Position numbers and translations under genes: made by a program. A stretch of DNA of 36,416 bases from assembly GCA_029219885.1 (NCBI GenBank), contig JAQXUH010000079.1, positions 1 to 36,416 on the forward strand. Direction: 5' to 3'. Within the stretch, counting starts at the first letter, position 1. Every line of letters starts with the position of its first letter. The notes below the pieces were generated by a model. That model made no database searches, was not told the DNA's origin, and worked only from the letters and a program-made list of their open reading frames with translations. Below are positions 15,544 through 23,109 of this stretch, in pieces. The DNA is from Eubacteriales bacterium. Its GTDB lineage: Bacteria; Bacillota; Clostridia; Oscillospirales; Acutalibacteraceae.

Positions 15544-16105
15544 TACAGATATTTTACTTGAAGATTTAGAGGACGTTCTCGATGACGCTACCTCAATACC
15601 CCTCAGCAAAAAATACGCAGTAGATATTGACAAAATCAAGACTATCATCGAGGATATCCGCCTTAACACTCCTCAGGAGACAAAGCAGGCTAAAGCCATC
15701 GTTGATTCAAGAAACAGCATTATCGAAGAAGCTAAGAAGGAAGCAGCAGACATCGTAGCAAAGGCACAGGAGCAGGCAAGAGAGCTTGTTGCACGTGACC
15801 AGATTACACAGACTGCACAGGCTGAGGCTGCTGACATTATCGCTAAGGCAAAGGCTCAGGGCGATTCTTATGTTGCAGATGCTCAGAATCAGGCATCTGA
15901 AATTCTCGGCAACGCTACAAATCAGGCTAACGAGATGGTTACTACCGCTCAGAATAAGTCAAGAGAAATGCTTACTGCCGTTAACAATTACGCAGATGAT
16001 ACCCTTCTTGCTATCGACGATTCTCTCTATAAAGCTCTTTCAGACGTCAGAAGAATTCGTCAGGGCATTATGGAAAGCCAGAATAAGGGCAAGAAAAACG
16101 GCTGA
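15536..16105 (+). CDS. Alanine-rich coiled-coil protein encoded after coaD
   Basis: A 189-residue soluble protein with no signal peptide or membrane segment. Residues about 60-155 are almost wholly a long Ala/Gln/Glu-rich helix with repeated units such as EAADIVAKAQEQARE, EAADIIAKAKAQGD and NQASEILGNATNQANEM, similar in feel to ATP-synthase b-subunit or DivIVA-type coiled coils. The ends (EDLEDVLDDATSIPLSKKYAVD and SDVRRIRQGIME) are less repetitive. Homologues placed after coaD in clostridia are often loosely labelled ATPase, but no Walker motif is present. The function is unknown; a cell-division or envelope scaffold role is only a guess. It is translationally linked to coaD and followed by a terminator. 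Confidence 0.8.
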   Translation: MTNTDILLEDLEDVLDDATSIPLSKKYAVDIDKIKTIIEDIRLNTPQETKQAKAIVDSRNSIIEEAKKEAADIVAKAQEQARELVARDQITQTAQAEAADIIAKAKAQGDSYVADAQNQASEILGNATNQANEMVTTAQNKSREMLTAVNNYADDTLLAIDDSLYKALSDVRRIRQGIMESQNKGKKNG

Positions 16106-16124
16106 TTTTAACAGAATTTACACG

Positions 16125-16153
16125 AAGGCTTGGATATTTTCCAGGCCTTTTTT
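16125..16153 (+). terminator. Intrinsic terminator of rsmD-coaD-coiled-coil operon
   Basis: AAGGCTTGG (16125-16133) pairs with CCAGGCCTT (16141-16149), with one G-U pair, and runs into six T residues. Confidence 0.82.
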
Positions 16154-16240
16154 CTGTTATCAGGGGAATAAATCGGCATTATTTTGCAGTAACTCTGCAT
16201 TATTAATTAAATATATAATATATAAATATATCCAATTTTC

Positions 16241-16269
16241 TTGATTTTAAGGCGTAATTGTGATAGGAT
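16241..16269 (+). promoter_or_regulatory. Possible promoter of ilvD
   Basis: TTGATT (16241-16246), a 17-base spacer and TAGGAT (16264-16269) give 4/6 matches each, about 50 bases before ilvD. The upstream 16154-16240 stretch is very AT-rich, contains GCATTATT twice and a short TGCAG-CTGCA hairpin. Confidence 0.4.
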
Positions 16270-16320
16270 AACAAGAAGACAAATATTAAAACTACTTTCA
16301 GTAAAAGAGGTAATATAAAA

Positions 16321-17982
16321 ATGAGATCAGATTTAATCAAAAAGGGTCCGTCAAGGGCTCCTCATCGTTCACTTTTAAGAGCTCTCGGCATTGATGAGCT
16401 TGAAATGGGCAGACCGTTTGTTGCTGTTGTTAATTCAAAGAGCGACTATATTCCTGGCCATATGCATCTTGACAAGATTGCAGAGCAGGTTAAGGCAGGT
16501 ATCAGAAATGCAGGCGGCGTTCCGTTTGAGTTTAACACTATCGGCGTATGCGACGGTATTGCTATGAACCATAAGGGTATGAAATATTCTCTTTGCTCAA
16601 GAGAGCTTATTGCAGATTCTATCGAGGTAATGCTTACTGCACATCCTCTTGACGCAATCGTGTTTATCCCTAACTGCGACAAGATTGTTCCCGGTATGCT
16701 TCTTGCTGCGTGCAGACTTAATCTGCCTTGTATCTTCATCAGCGGCGGTCCTATGCTTCCGGGTAAGAGCACAGAAACTACTAACAGAATCGGTCTTTCC
16801 GAGCAGTTTGAGTATGTTGGTGCAAATTCAGTAGGTAAAATGAGCGACGAAAATCTTGAGTCCTGTGCATTTACCGCTTGCCCGACCTGCGGTTCATGCT
16901 CAGGTATGTATACTGCAAACTCAATGAACTGTCTGACTGAAACTATCGGTATGTCACTTCCGGGCTCAGGTACAATTCCTGCTGTTATGAGTGCAAGACT
17001 TCGCCTTGCTAAAATGGCAGGTGAGAGAGTTATGACTCTCCTTAAAGAGGACATCAAGCCATCTGACATTATCACCGAAAAGGCTATTGAAAACGCTATG
17101 CGTACAGATATGGCTATCGGCTGTTCAACAAATACTATTCTTCATCTTACTGCTATTGCTCACGCAGCAGGTCACGATATCGACCTCAGCGACCTTGACG
17201 CATACGGCAGAAAGACACCGCAGATTTGTAAGCTTAATCCTGCATCATCTGTATTTATTACAGACCTTAACGATGTAGGCGGTATTCAGGCTGTTATGAA
17301 AGAGCTTGCAAGAGGCGGTATGATTAATACTGACGCATTGACAGTAAGCGGAACTGTTGCTGACAGAATTGCCGCTGCTCCTGACGCTGACGGCGAAATT
17401 ATACATACACTTGAAAATCCGTTCTCTGCTGACGGCGGTATCGCTGTTCTTACAGGTAACCTTGCAGAAGAGGGTGCTGTTGTTAAGAAGGGTGCTGTTG
17501 CTCCTGAAATGATGCAGCACAAAGGTCCTGCAAAGTGCTACAACAGTGAGGAAGAGGCAATCGAGGCTATCACAGGCGGTAAGGTTGTTGCAGGTGATGT
17601 TGTTGTTATTCGTTACGAGGGTCCAAAGGGCGGTCCCGGTATGAGAGAAATGCTTTCACCAACCTCTGCTATTATCGGTATGGGACTTGGCTCATCTGTT
17701 GCACTTCTTACTGACGGCCGTTTCTCAGGTGCTACAAGAGGTGCGTCTATCGGTCACGTAAGTCCTGAGGCTGCAATGGGCGGTACAATCGCTCTTGTTG
17801 AGGACGGCGACGAAATCGAAATTGATATTCCTGCAAGAGTTCTCAGAGTTAATGTTTCCGACGAGGTTCTTGCTGAAAGAAAGGCTAAATGGCAGCCTCC
17901 TGTTCAGGAGCTTTCAGGCTATCTCAAGAGATATGCTCAGCACGTAACAAGCGGTTCAAAGGGTGCAGTTTTTGAAGACTGA
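16321..17982 (+). CDS. ilvD: Dihydroxy-acid dehydratase
   Basis: A 553-residue Fe-S dehydratase that converts 2,3-dihydroxy-isovalerate and its methyl homologue to the 2-keto acids of the valine, leucine and isoleucine pathways. Cluster ligands are visible in NCDKIVPGM (Cys119) and [18 protein letters not shown]. The position that carries a Cys in [2Fe-2S]-type plant and mycobacterial enzymes reads [10 protein letters not shown], as in E. coli, which suggests an oxygen-sensitive [4Fe-4S] enzyme. [12 protein letters not shown] and [10 protein letters not shown] near the C-terminus are further family motifs. AGAGGT precedes the ATG. No other ilv or leu gene is adjacent; the next gene starts only 18 bases later. 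Confidence 0.95.
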   Translation: MRSDLIKKGPSRAPHRSLLRALGIDELEMGRPFVAVVNSKSDYIPGHMHLDKIAEQVKAGIRNAGGVPFEFNTIGVCDGIAMNHKGMKYSLCSRELIADSIEVMLTAHPLDAIVFIPNCDKIVPGMLLAACRLNLPCIFISGGPMLPGKSTETTNRIGLSEQFEYVGANSVGKMSDENLESCAFTACPTCGSCSGMYTANSMNCLTETIGMSLPGSGTIPAVMSARLRLAKMAGERVMTLLKEDIKPSDIITEKAIENAMRTDMAIGCSTNTILHLTAIAHAAGHDIDLSDLDAYGRKTPQICKLNPASSVFITDLNDVGGIQAVMKELARGGMINTDALTVSGTVADRIAAAPDADGEIIHTLENPFSADGGIAVLTGNLAEEGAVVKKGAVAPEMMQHKGPAKCYNSEEEAIEAITGGKVVAGDVVVIRYEGPKGGPGMREMLSPTSAIIGMGLGSSVALLTDGRFSGATRGASIGHVSPEAAMGGTIALVEDGDEIEIDIPARVLRVNVSDEVLAERKAKWQPPVQELSGYLKRYAQHVTSGSKGAVFED

Positions 17983-18000
17983 TTTCCGGAGATTTAGGAT

Positions 18001-18633
18001 ATGAGTGAGAAAAGCGGAAAAAGTAAATCTAAGGGTAAGAATATTGTTAAGGACTATGTTCTGTCTACTGTAATATTCTTAGTTATCGCTCTAGCTGTAA
18101 CTGTTGCAGTAATTTTTGCCGCAATGAAACCGGTAACATCACTTGTTCACGAGGCAGAAAACGCCGCCTCAATATCTGTGGGTGATGTTCAGGTTAAACC
18201 TGCAAAGGAAATGACGGCATTTGATTATGACACTACCGAATACGGAACATATGTAGCAAGAATTGTCTGCGAGGACAGAGGTCTTGATACAGCAGTTTAT
18301 CGTGGCCTTAACAGGGCGTCCACAAGATGCGGTGCAGGCCTTTCAGGCAAAGGTGCGTTCTTTACCGATGACGATACCGCCATCGCAGCAGGCTGTGACG
18401 AAACATATTTTTCAGCCTTGAAGTACGTGGAAAAAGGCGATGTTATAACTGTTTTTACGGCAGATACAGTTGTCAAATATAAAGTGTCCGACGCTTATTA
18501 TGATACGGACGATACTGATTTTGACAGCTTGCAGGGTGATTTGGTGCTTTATTCCGTTTTCTCTGAATTTTCCGATAACGCAGGCAAATGCTATTACGTT
18601 TTTGCAGATAAAATAAGTCAGGAGGGCAATTGA
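18001..18633 (+). CDS. Membrane-anchored sortase-fold protein lacking the catalytic residues
   Basis: A 210-residue protein with a Lys/Ser-rich cytoplasmic start, one membrane segment (about 19-42) and an extracytoplasmic domain. Residues about 82-205 read like a sortase: YGTYVARIVCEDRGLDTAVY corresponds to the first strands, AIAAGCDETYFSALKYVEKG to the usual VIAGHxxTxFxxLxxLxxG, then GDVITVFTADTVVKYKVSDA and GDLVLYSVFSEF to the usual LTLxTCxPF. At the three key positions the residues differ: the His is Cys132, the catalytic Cys falls at about Val186, and the Arg segment has Lys196-Cys197. It is therefore probably a non-catalytic sortase relative. It starts 18 bases after ilvD behind GGAG and is followed at once by the 4-TM and ATPase genes. 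The sortase assignment is by eye, without a search. Confidence 0.62.
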   Translation: MSEKSGKSKSKGKNIVKDYVLSTVIFLVIALAVTVAVIFAAMKPVTSLVHEAENAASISVGDVQVKPAKEMTAFDYDTTEYGTYVARIVCEDRGLDTAVYRGLNRASTRCGAGLSGKGAFFTDDDTAIAAGCDETYFSALKYVEKGDVITVFTADTVVKYKVSDAYYDTDDTDFDSLQGDLVLYSVFSEFSDNAGKCYYVFADKISQEGN

Positions 18634-18635
18634 TT

Positions 18636-19490
18636 ATGGGTAACCGCTCTCACGACACAAAGGGCAATATCAGAGCAAGAGCAGTGCTTTCTTTTCTGCT
18701 TTTTGTGATGATAGTGATTTTAAGTATTTCAATTTGCGGTAAGGCTTTTTTCGTCAACGCTTCGTATATTGAAAAAAAGCTCGACAGTTATAATTATTCC
18801 ACAGAATACAGAACTGATATTGCTCAGTACACAGAAGATATTTTCGTTAAAAACGGTATTCCTGCCGACAATGTGAAAAATATAATTACACAGGAAACGG
18901 CTCAGGGCTTAACCGAGGCATATATCAACAGCATTATTAAAGCTAAGGTTGGTTATACTGCCGATACTGTGGGTCAAAAAATCGACGAAATGAAGTCTTC
19001 GCTTAAGGATGAAATTAAAGCTCAGCTTAAAAATACAGACTACAAATATAATGACGAGGCGGCAGGAAAAATAGTAGACAAAATCGGCAATTACGCTGAC
19101 GAAAGACTGACTATTCCGGCGTCTAATTATTTAGAGGCTCTTGTCAATATCGCACCTGTGGTATTTTCTGTAATTTTAGGCTTGTCGGCTTTCCTTACAG
19201 TAGGTCTTGTGCTGATTATATATTTCCTCGGTGCAAAAAGATACCGCAGCGTAAGGGCTATCGGTATCAGCTTTATGACGGCTGGATTTTATGATTTGAT
19301 TTTATCGCTGATTGTTGTTATAATATCCAAGCTTAAAACAGTTGATATCTTTCCGCTGTATCTCAGGTCGGCATTTATGAGCTATGTAAACGGCTGTATC
19401 GGTGCCGTTGCGGTAACAGGTGCAATTCTTCTTTTGATTTCACTTGTGATTATTACAATTGTTTGGAAGATGAAAAGAAACGAAAAATAA
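18636..19490 (+). CDS. Unknown membrane protein, one plus three transmembrane segments
   Basis: Not recognised as a named family. The 284-residue protein has a membrane segment at about 15-37, a roughly 130-residue, mostly helical and charged extracytoplasmic domain (for example TADTVGQKIDEMKSSLKDEI), then three membrane segments at about 170-193, 206-230 and 252-277, ending in a basic cytoplasmic tail (WKMKRNEK). This 1+3 arrangement resembles FtsX/MacB-type permeases, but no clear FtsX sequence motif is seen. The track starts at TTG (18630), only 3 bases from GGAGGG; the ATG at 18636 is 9 bases away and is preferred. It lies between the sortase-like gene and an ABC ATPase, so a role as membrane partner of that ATPase is a reasonable guess. 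Confidence 0.7.
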   Translation: MGNRSHDTKGNIRARAVLSFLLFVMIVILSISICGKAFFVNASYIEKKLDSYNYSTEYRTDIAQYTEDIFVKNGIPADNVKNIITQETAQGLTEAYINSIIKAKVGYTADTVGQKIDEMKSSLKDEIKAQLKNTDYKYNDEAAGKIVDKIGNYADERLTIPASNYLEALVNIAPVVFSVILGLSAFLTVGLVLIIYFLGAKRYRSVRAIGISFMTAGFYDLILSLIVVIISKLKTVDIFPLYLRSAFMSYVNGCIGAVAVTGAILLLISLVIITIVWKMKRNEK

Positions 19491-19504
19491 AAGGCGGTGC
19501 TTTT

Positions 19505-20380
19505 ATGGATAATGATGTTGCGATTTCAGTCAACAATGTCACTATGTCATTTATTCTCAACAGAGAAAAGGTGGACAACCTTAAGGAATACACTATTAAG
19601 CTTTTAACAGGAAAGCTTAAATATAATAAATTTGATGCTTTAAAGAATATTAATTTTGAGGTAAAAAAAGGTGAGCATCTTGCTATTATGGGACTTAACG
19701 GTGCCGGCAAGAGTACACTTCTCAAAACAATAGTAGGCGTATATAAGCCAACTTCGGGAACGGTTAAAAAGCATGGCGTTATTGCACCCCTCTTGGAGCT
19801 TGGTGCAGGCTTTGACGGCAACTATTCAGGCAGGGAAAACATCTTTCTTTACGGTGCAATTCTCGGCTATGACAGAGAATATATCAAGTCAAAATATGAC
19901 GAGATTATTGAGTTTTCCGAGCTTGGAGATTTTATTGACGTTCCTGTTAAAAATTATTCCAGCGGTATGAAAGCACGTCTCGGCTTTTCAATCGCCACAG
20001 CAGTTGAGCCTGATATTCTTATTCTTGACGAGGTTCTGTCTGTAGGCGACGCAGGCTTTAAAAAGAAAAGTCTTGCTAAGGTTAAGTCACTTTTTGACAA
20101 GGGCGTAACAGTTCTTTTCGTTTCTCACAGCATTGACCAGGTTAAGGCTATATGCGATACGGCAATTCTTCTTGAGCACGGCGAAATTATTGCTCAGGGC
20201 AGCGTTGACGAGGTTACTGCGGTTTACGAAACAAAGGTTAAAAAGCCAAAAAAGGAAGCTAAAAAACCTGCCGAGCCAAAGAAAGAAGAGCCAAAGGCGG
20301 AAACAAAAAAAGAGCCGAAGGCAGAGGCTAAAGAAGAAGTTAAGGCTGATGCTGAAAAGGCTAAACAGGATAATAAATAA
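19505..20380 (+). CDS. TagH/Wzt-type ABC transporter ATPase with Lys/Glu-rich tail
   Basis: A 291-residue ABC ATPase of the polysaccharide/teichoic-acid exporter class. The N-terminal ISVNNVTMSFILNREKVDNL, the ALKNINFEVKKGE strand, Walker A GLNGAGKST, the class-specific LLELGAGFDGNYSGRENIFL, the signature YSSGMKARLGFS, Walker B ILILDEVLSVGD and the H-loop FVSHS are all present. About 45 residues at the C-terminus are a Lys/Glu/Ala/Pro-rich disordered-looking tail with repeats such as KKEEPKAETKKEPKAEAKEE, instead of a folded substrate domain. The start is 19505 behind AGGCGGTG; the track's 19463 start lies inside the upstream gene. A TagG/Wzm-type permease is absent here. A terminator follows. 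Confidence 0.87.
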   Translation: MDNDVAISVNNVTMSFILNREKVDNLKEYTIKLLTGKLKYNKFDALKNINFEVKKGEHLAIMGLNGAGKSTLLKTIVGVYKPTSGTVKKHGVIAPLLELGAGFDGNYSGRENIFLYGAILGYDREYIKSKYDEIIEFSELGDFIDVPVKNYSSGMKARLGFSIATAVEPDILILDEVLSVGDAGFKKKSLAKVKSLFDKGVTVLFVSHSIDQVKAICDTAILLEHGEIIAQGSVDEVTAVYETKVKKPKKEAKKPAEPKKEEPKAETKKEPKAEAKEEVKADAEKAKQDNK

Positions 20381-20386
20381 TATAAT

Positions 20387-20415
20387 TCCCCAACCGATTC
20401 AGGCTGGGGATTTTT
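20387..20415 (+). terminator. Intrinsic terminator between ABC ATPase and phosphoesterase genes
   Basis: TCCCCAaCC (20387-20395) pairs with GGcTGGGGA (20402-20410) with one internal mismatch, followed by TTTTT. It ends only about 16 bases before the next ATG. A perfect TATAAT at 20381-20386 directly precedes it, but no matching -35 box was found. Confidence 0.7.
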
Positions 20416-20431
20416 GATAAGAGATTAGATT

Positions 20432-21241
20432 ATGAAAATTTTACTTATTGCAGATGTGCACAACAGGCCAAAGGGCAGCCGTGAAACTCTCGAAAAATTA
20501 GAAAGAGTCATAGCTGATACAGAATGTGATTTGATTGTGTTTTTAGGTGATATTGTTCACGGTCCCGACACTCACGAAAATTATGAACACTATCTCAGGC
20601 AGGTCCTTGATTTAACAGGCGACAAGCCATTCGCTACAGTATTCGGTAATCACGATGACGAGTGTGAAACTACAAAGGACGATATACTTTCGGTTATAAA
20701 AAGCTATAAAAATTCCCTAACCGACGGCAGAAATTATGCTATCAATATGATGGGTGAAACGCTGATTTTCCTTGACAGCGGTTCATATTATGACGGCGAG
20801 GGAAGCTTTTATGATACAGTAAAGCCGGAGCAGATTGAGTTTGCGAAATCTCAAGTGAACGGCGGCAAAGCAATCGTCTTTCAGCATATTATTGTGCCTG
20901 ATATTATGTCTGCTTTAGACAGGTCGATAATATATAAACCCAAATCTGTTTTGGCAAAAGGCGGATTTTACAGATTTAAAAAGAGTATTTCCTACAGCGG
21001 AAAGTTAGGGGAGCTGCCGTGCCCTCCTGATATCAACACAGGCGAGCTTGAGAGCCTTGCACCATATGTTAAAGCGATGTGTTTCGGTCACGACCACAAG
21101 AACACCTTTGAGCTTGATATGATGGGCGTGCGTCTTATTCAGTGTGCAGGCAGCGGCAGCAATTCCTATGACAAAAAATGCCCCTCAACTGTCAAACTGC
21201 TGGATACAGAAACTCTTGATACAAAACTAATTTATGTTTAA
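20432..21241 (+). CDS. Calcineurin-like metallophosphoesterase
   Basis: A 269-residue cytosolic metallophosphoesterase. The two-metal site motifs appear in order: DVH (Asp8, His10), GDIVHG, GNHDDE, FQHI and GHDHKN. It would hydrolyse a phosphomono- or diester; the substrate cannot be predicted, and relatives include purple-acid-phosphatase-like and cyclic nucleotide phosphodiesterase-like enzymes. It follows a terminator by only 16 bases and precedes the ABC exporter pair by 32 bases, where no promoter is obvious, so it probably shares a transcript with them. No signal peptide is present. Confidence 0.85.
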   Translation: MKILLIADVHNRPKGSRETLEKLERVIADTECDLIVFLGDIVHGPDTHENYEHYLRQVLDLTGDKPFATVFGNHDDECETTKDDILSVIKSYKNSLTDGRNYAINMMGETLIFLDSGSYYDGEGSFYDTVKPEQIEFAKSQVNGGKAIVFQHIIVPDIMSALDRSIIYKPKSVLAKGGFYRFKKSISYSGKLGELPCPPDINTGELESLAPYVKAMCFGHDHKNTFELDMMGVRLIQCAGSGSNSYDKKCPSTVKLLDTETLDTKLIYV

Positions 21242-21273
21242 ACTAACAGTATTTTACGAAAGGAGGCGGCAAA

Positions 21274-23076
21274 ATGAGATGGATGCCTGTGCACGAAAAG
21301 GTTAAAGTGCCTGTTTTGAAAAATCTTTGGTGGGCGGCTAAAATTCTTTTTAAAGCGGATAAGTGGTTTTTGATAAGCGGGATTCTATCTCAATGTGCCA
21401 CCGACTTTTTCAGGCTGTTTGTTCAGGGAGTGCTGTTTTTAAAGGTACTGCTTTCTGTTATCGAGGGCAACGGTTCTTTTGAATATTATGTAAAAAATCT
21501 TGTGCTGTTTCTTGTTATTGGACTTGTGACGGAAATCATCTCCGTTTGGGGCGACTATGTTACAAATGTTAATCAAAAAAAGATTTTCAAAAACCTCAAC
21601 AATATGATTTTTGAAAAGGCGTCATCTGTTGATATCAGCTGTTACGAGGACCCTGAATTTTACGACAAATATCAGCGTGCTACTGATATTCTTACCGGCG
21701 GATATTTCATTATGTACTCTTGGGACTTGTCTTTGGTGGCAGGTGCGGTACTTGCGTTTGTATCCGTTATTACGGTTATTACGTCTATTGACCCTGTGTA
21801 TCTTCTTTTCTTACTGCCTGTAATTTTGGTGTTCGTTGTGGAAATTTTCAAAAGCAAGGTGTTTTATGACCGCGACCTTGAAATGACAACTAACCAAAGA
21901 GTGAAGTCATATACCCAGAGGACAGTTTATTTAAAAGAATTTGCAAAGGATATAAGAACGTCAAATATATTCAGCGTCATAAAATCACGATTTGAAAATG
22001 CAATCAACCGAAATATTGAAATCATAAAAAAGTACGGAGTAAAGCTTTTTATCTTTGATATGGCGAGCACCTTTTTCGGCGAGCTTATACCTACTATCGG
22101 CACCTATGCTTATGCAGGTTATCAGTTTGTGTTTACAAAGGCACTTGACGTTTCAGGATTTTCGGTGGTGCTTTCCTCAATAAATTCCGTCAGGACTTCT
22201 GCCTTGAATATTGCGGAAAGTTTTGCGGAGCTTTCACAGTCGGCACTCTATTTCCAAAATCTCCGTGACTTTTTTGAGTATGAAAGTAAAATTACATCAG
22301 GGGATGAAATTCCGGGAGAATTTGAAAGTCTTGAACTTAAAAATGTTTCTTTCAAATATCCGTCGGCAGAAAACTATTCTTTAAAAAACGTCAGCCTTAA
22401 AATTGAAAAGGGGCAGACAGTTGCGGTGGTAGGCGTCAACGGAGCAGGAAAAACAACTCTTGTTAAGCTTCTTCTTCGCTTTTACGATGTAACTGACGGC
22501 GAAATTCTCTATAACGGCAGGAATATCAAAGATTATGATGTTGCAGAGTACAGAAAAAGGTTTGCCACAGTTTTTCAGGACTACAAAACCTTTGCCCTTT
22601 CGGTAAATGAAAATGTAATCTGCCACGAATGTAACGATGACGAAAAGGAGCTTGCTCGGCAGGCGTTAATTAAAAGCGGTGCTTGGGATAAAATCAAAAC
22701 ACTTCCAAATAAGGGCGACACAGTTCTAACAAGAGAATTTGACGAAAACGGCACAGGACTTTCAGGCGGTGAAACCCAGAAAACTGCGGCGGCAAGAATA
22801 TTTGCAAGAGATTTCGATATTGCAATTCTTGACGAGCCGTCTTCAGCTCTTGACCCTATTGCCGAGTATAAAATGTACGAAAGCCTTATTTCCGCTACTG
22901 AAAATAAAACGGTAATTTATATTTCTCACAGGCTGTCAAGTGCGGTACTGTCAGATGAAATTTTTGTATTCGGAAAAGGTGAGCTTCTTGAAAGCGGTTG
23001 CCACAGCGAGCTGTTGAAAAATGACGGCGAGTACAGTCGGATGTTCAAGCTTCAGGCTTCTGCCTACAAGGAATAA
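21274..23076 (+). CDS. ABC exporter half-transporter (permease-ATPase fusion), first of a pair
   Basis: A 600-residue half-transporter: an N-terminal membrane domain with about six segments (about 25-310) and a C-terminal ATPase. Walker A is VGVNGAGKTT (about 386), the Q-loop VFQDYKTFA, the signature LSGGETQK (about 495), Walker B IAILDEPSSALDP, and the H-loop ISHRLS. The catalytic Glu after Walker B is present, so the site should be active. The signature has E where LSGGQ has Q. A strong AAAGGAGG precedes the ATG. Another half-transporter of identical length follows after 33 bases, so a heterodimer is likely. Substrate unknown; peptide, lipid or drug export are the usual roles. Confidence 0.9.
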   Translation: MRWMPVHEKVKVPVLKNLWWAAKILFKADKWFLISGILSQCATDFFRLFVQGVLFLKVLLSVIEGNGSFEYYVKNLVLFLVIGLVTEIISVWGDYVTNVNQKKIFKNLNNMIFEKASSVDISCYEDPEFYDKYQRATDILTGGYFIMYSWDLSLVAGAVLAFVSVITVITSIDPVYLLFLLPVILVFVVEIFKSKVFYDRDLEMTTNQRVKSYTQRTVYLKEFAKDIRTSNIFSVIKSRFENAINRNIEIIKKYGVKLFIFDMASTFFGELIPTIGTYAYAGYQFVFTKALDVSGFSVVLSSINSVRTSALNIAESFAELSQSALYFQNLRDFFEYESKITSGDEIPGEFESLELKNVSFKYPSAENYSLKNVSLKIEKGQTVAVVGVNGAGKTTLVKLLLRFYDVTDGEILYNGRNIKDYDVAEYRKRFATVFQDYKTFALSVNENVICHECNDDEKELARQALIKSGAWDKIKTLPNKGDTVLTREFDENGTGLSGGETQKTAAARIFARDFDIAILDEPSSALDPIAEYKMYESLISATENKTVIYISHRLSSAVLSDEIFVFGKGELLESGCHSELLKNDGEYSRMFKLQASAYKE

Positions 23077-23109
23077 TTTATAAAAATTTTAAACAGGAGG
23101 TGACAAAAA

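Noticed and set aside
16446-17075. 209-residue minus-strand ORF inside ilvD
   Set aside because: Shadow of the ilvD reading frame; composition is biased and it matches nothing recognisable.
20133-20417. 94-residue Arg/Lys-rich ORF overlapping the end of the TagH-like ATPase
   Set aside because: It is an alternative frame of the repetitive Lys/Glu tail and runs into the terminator; the ATPase frame is the conserved one.
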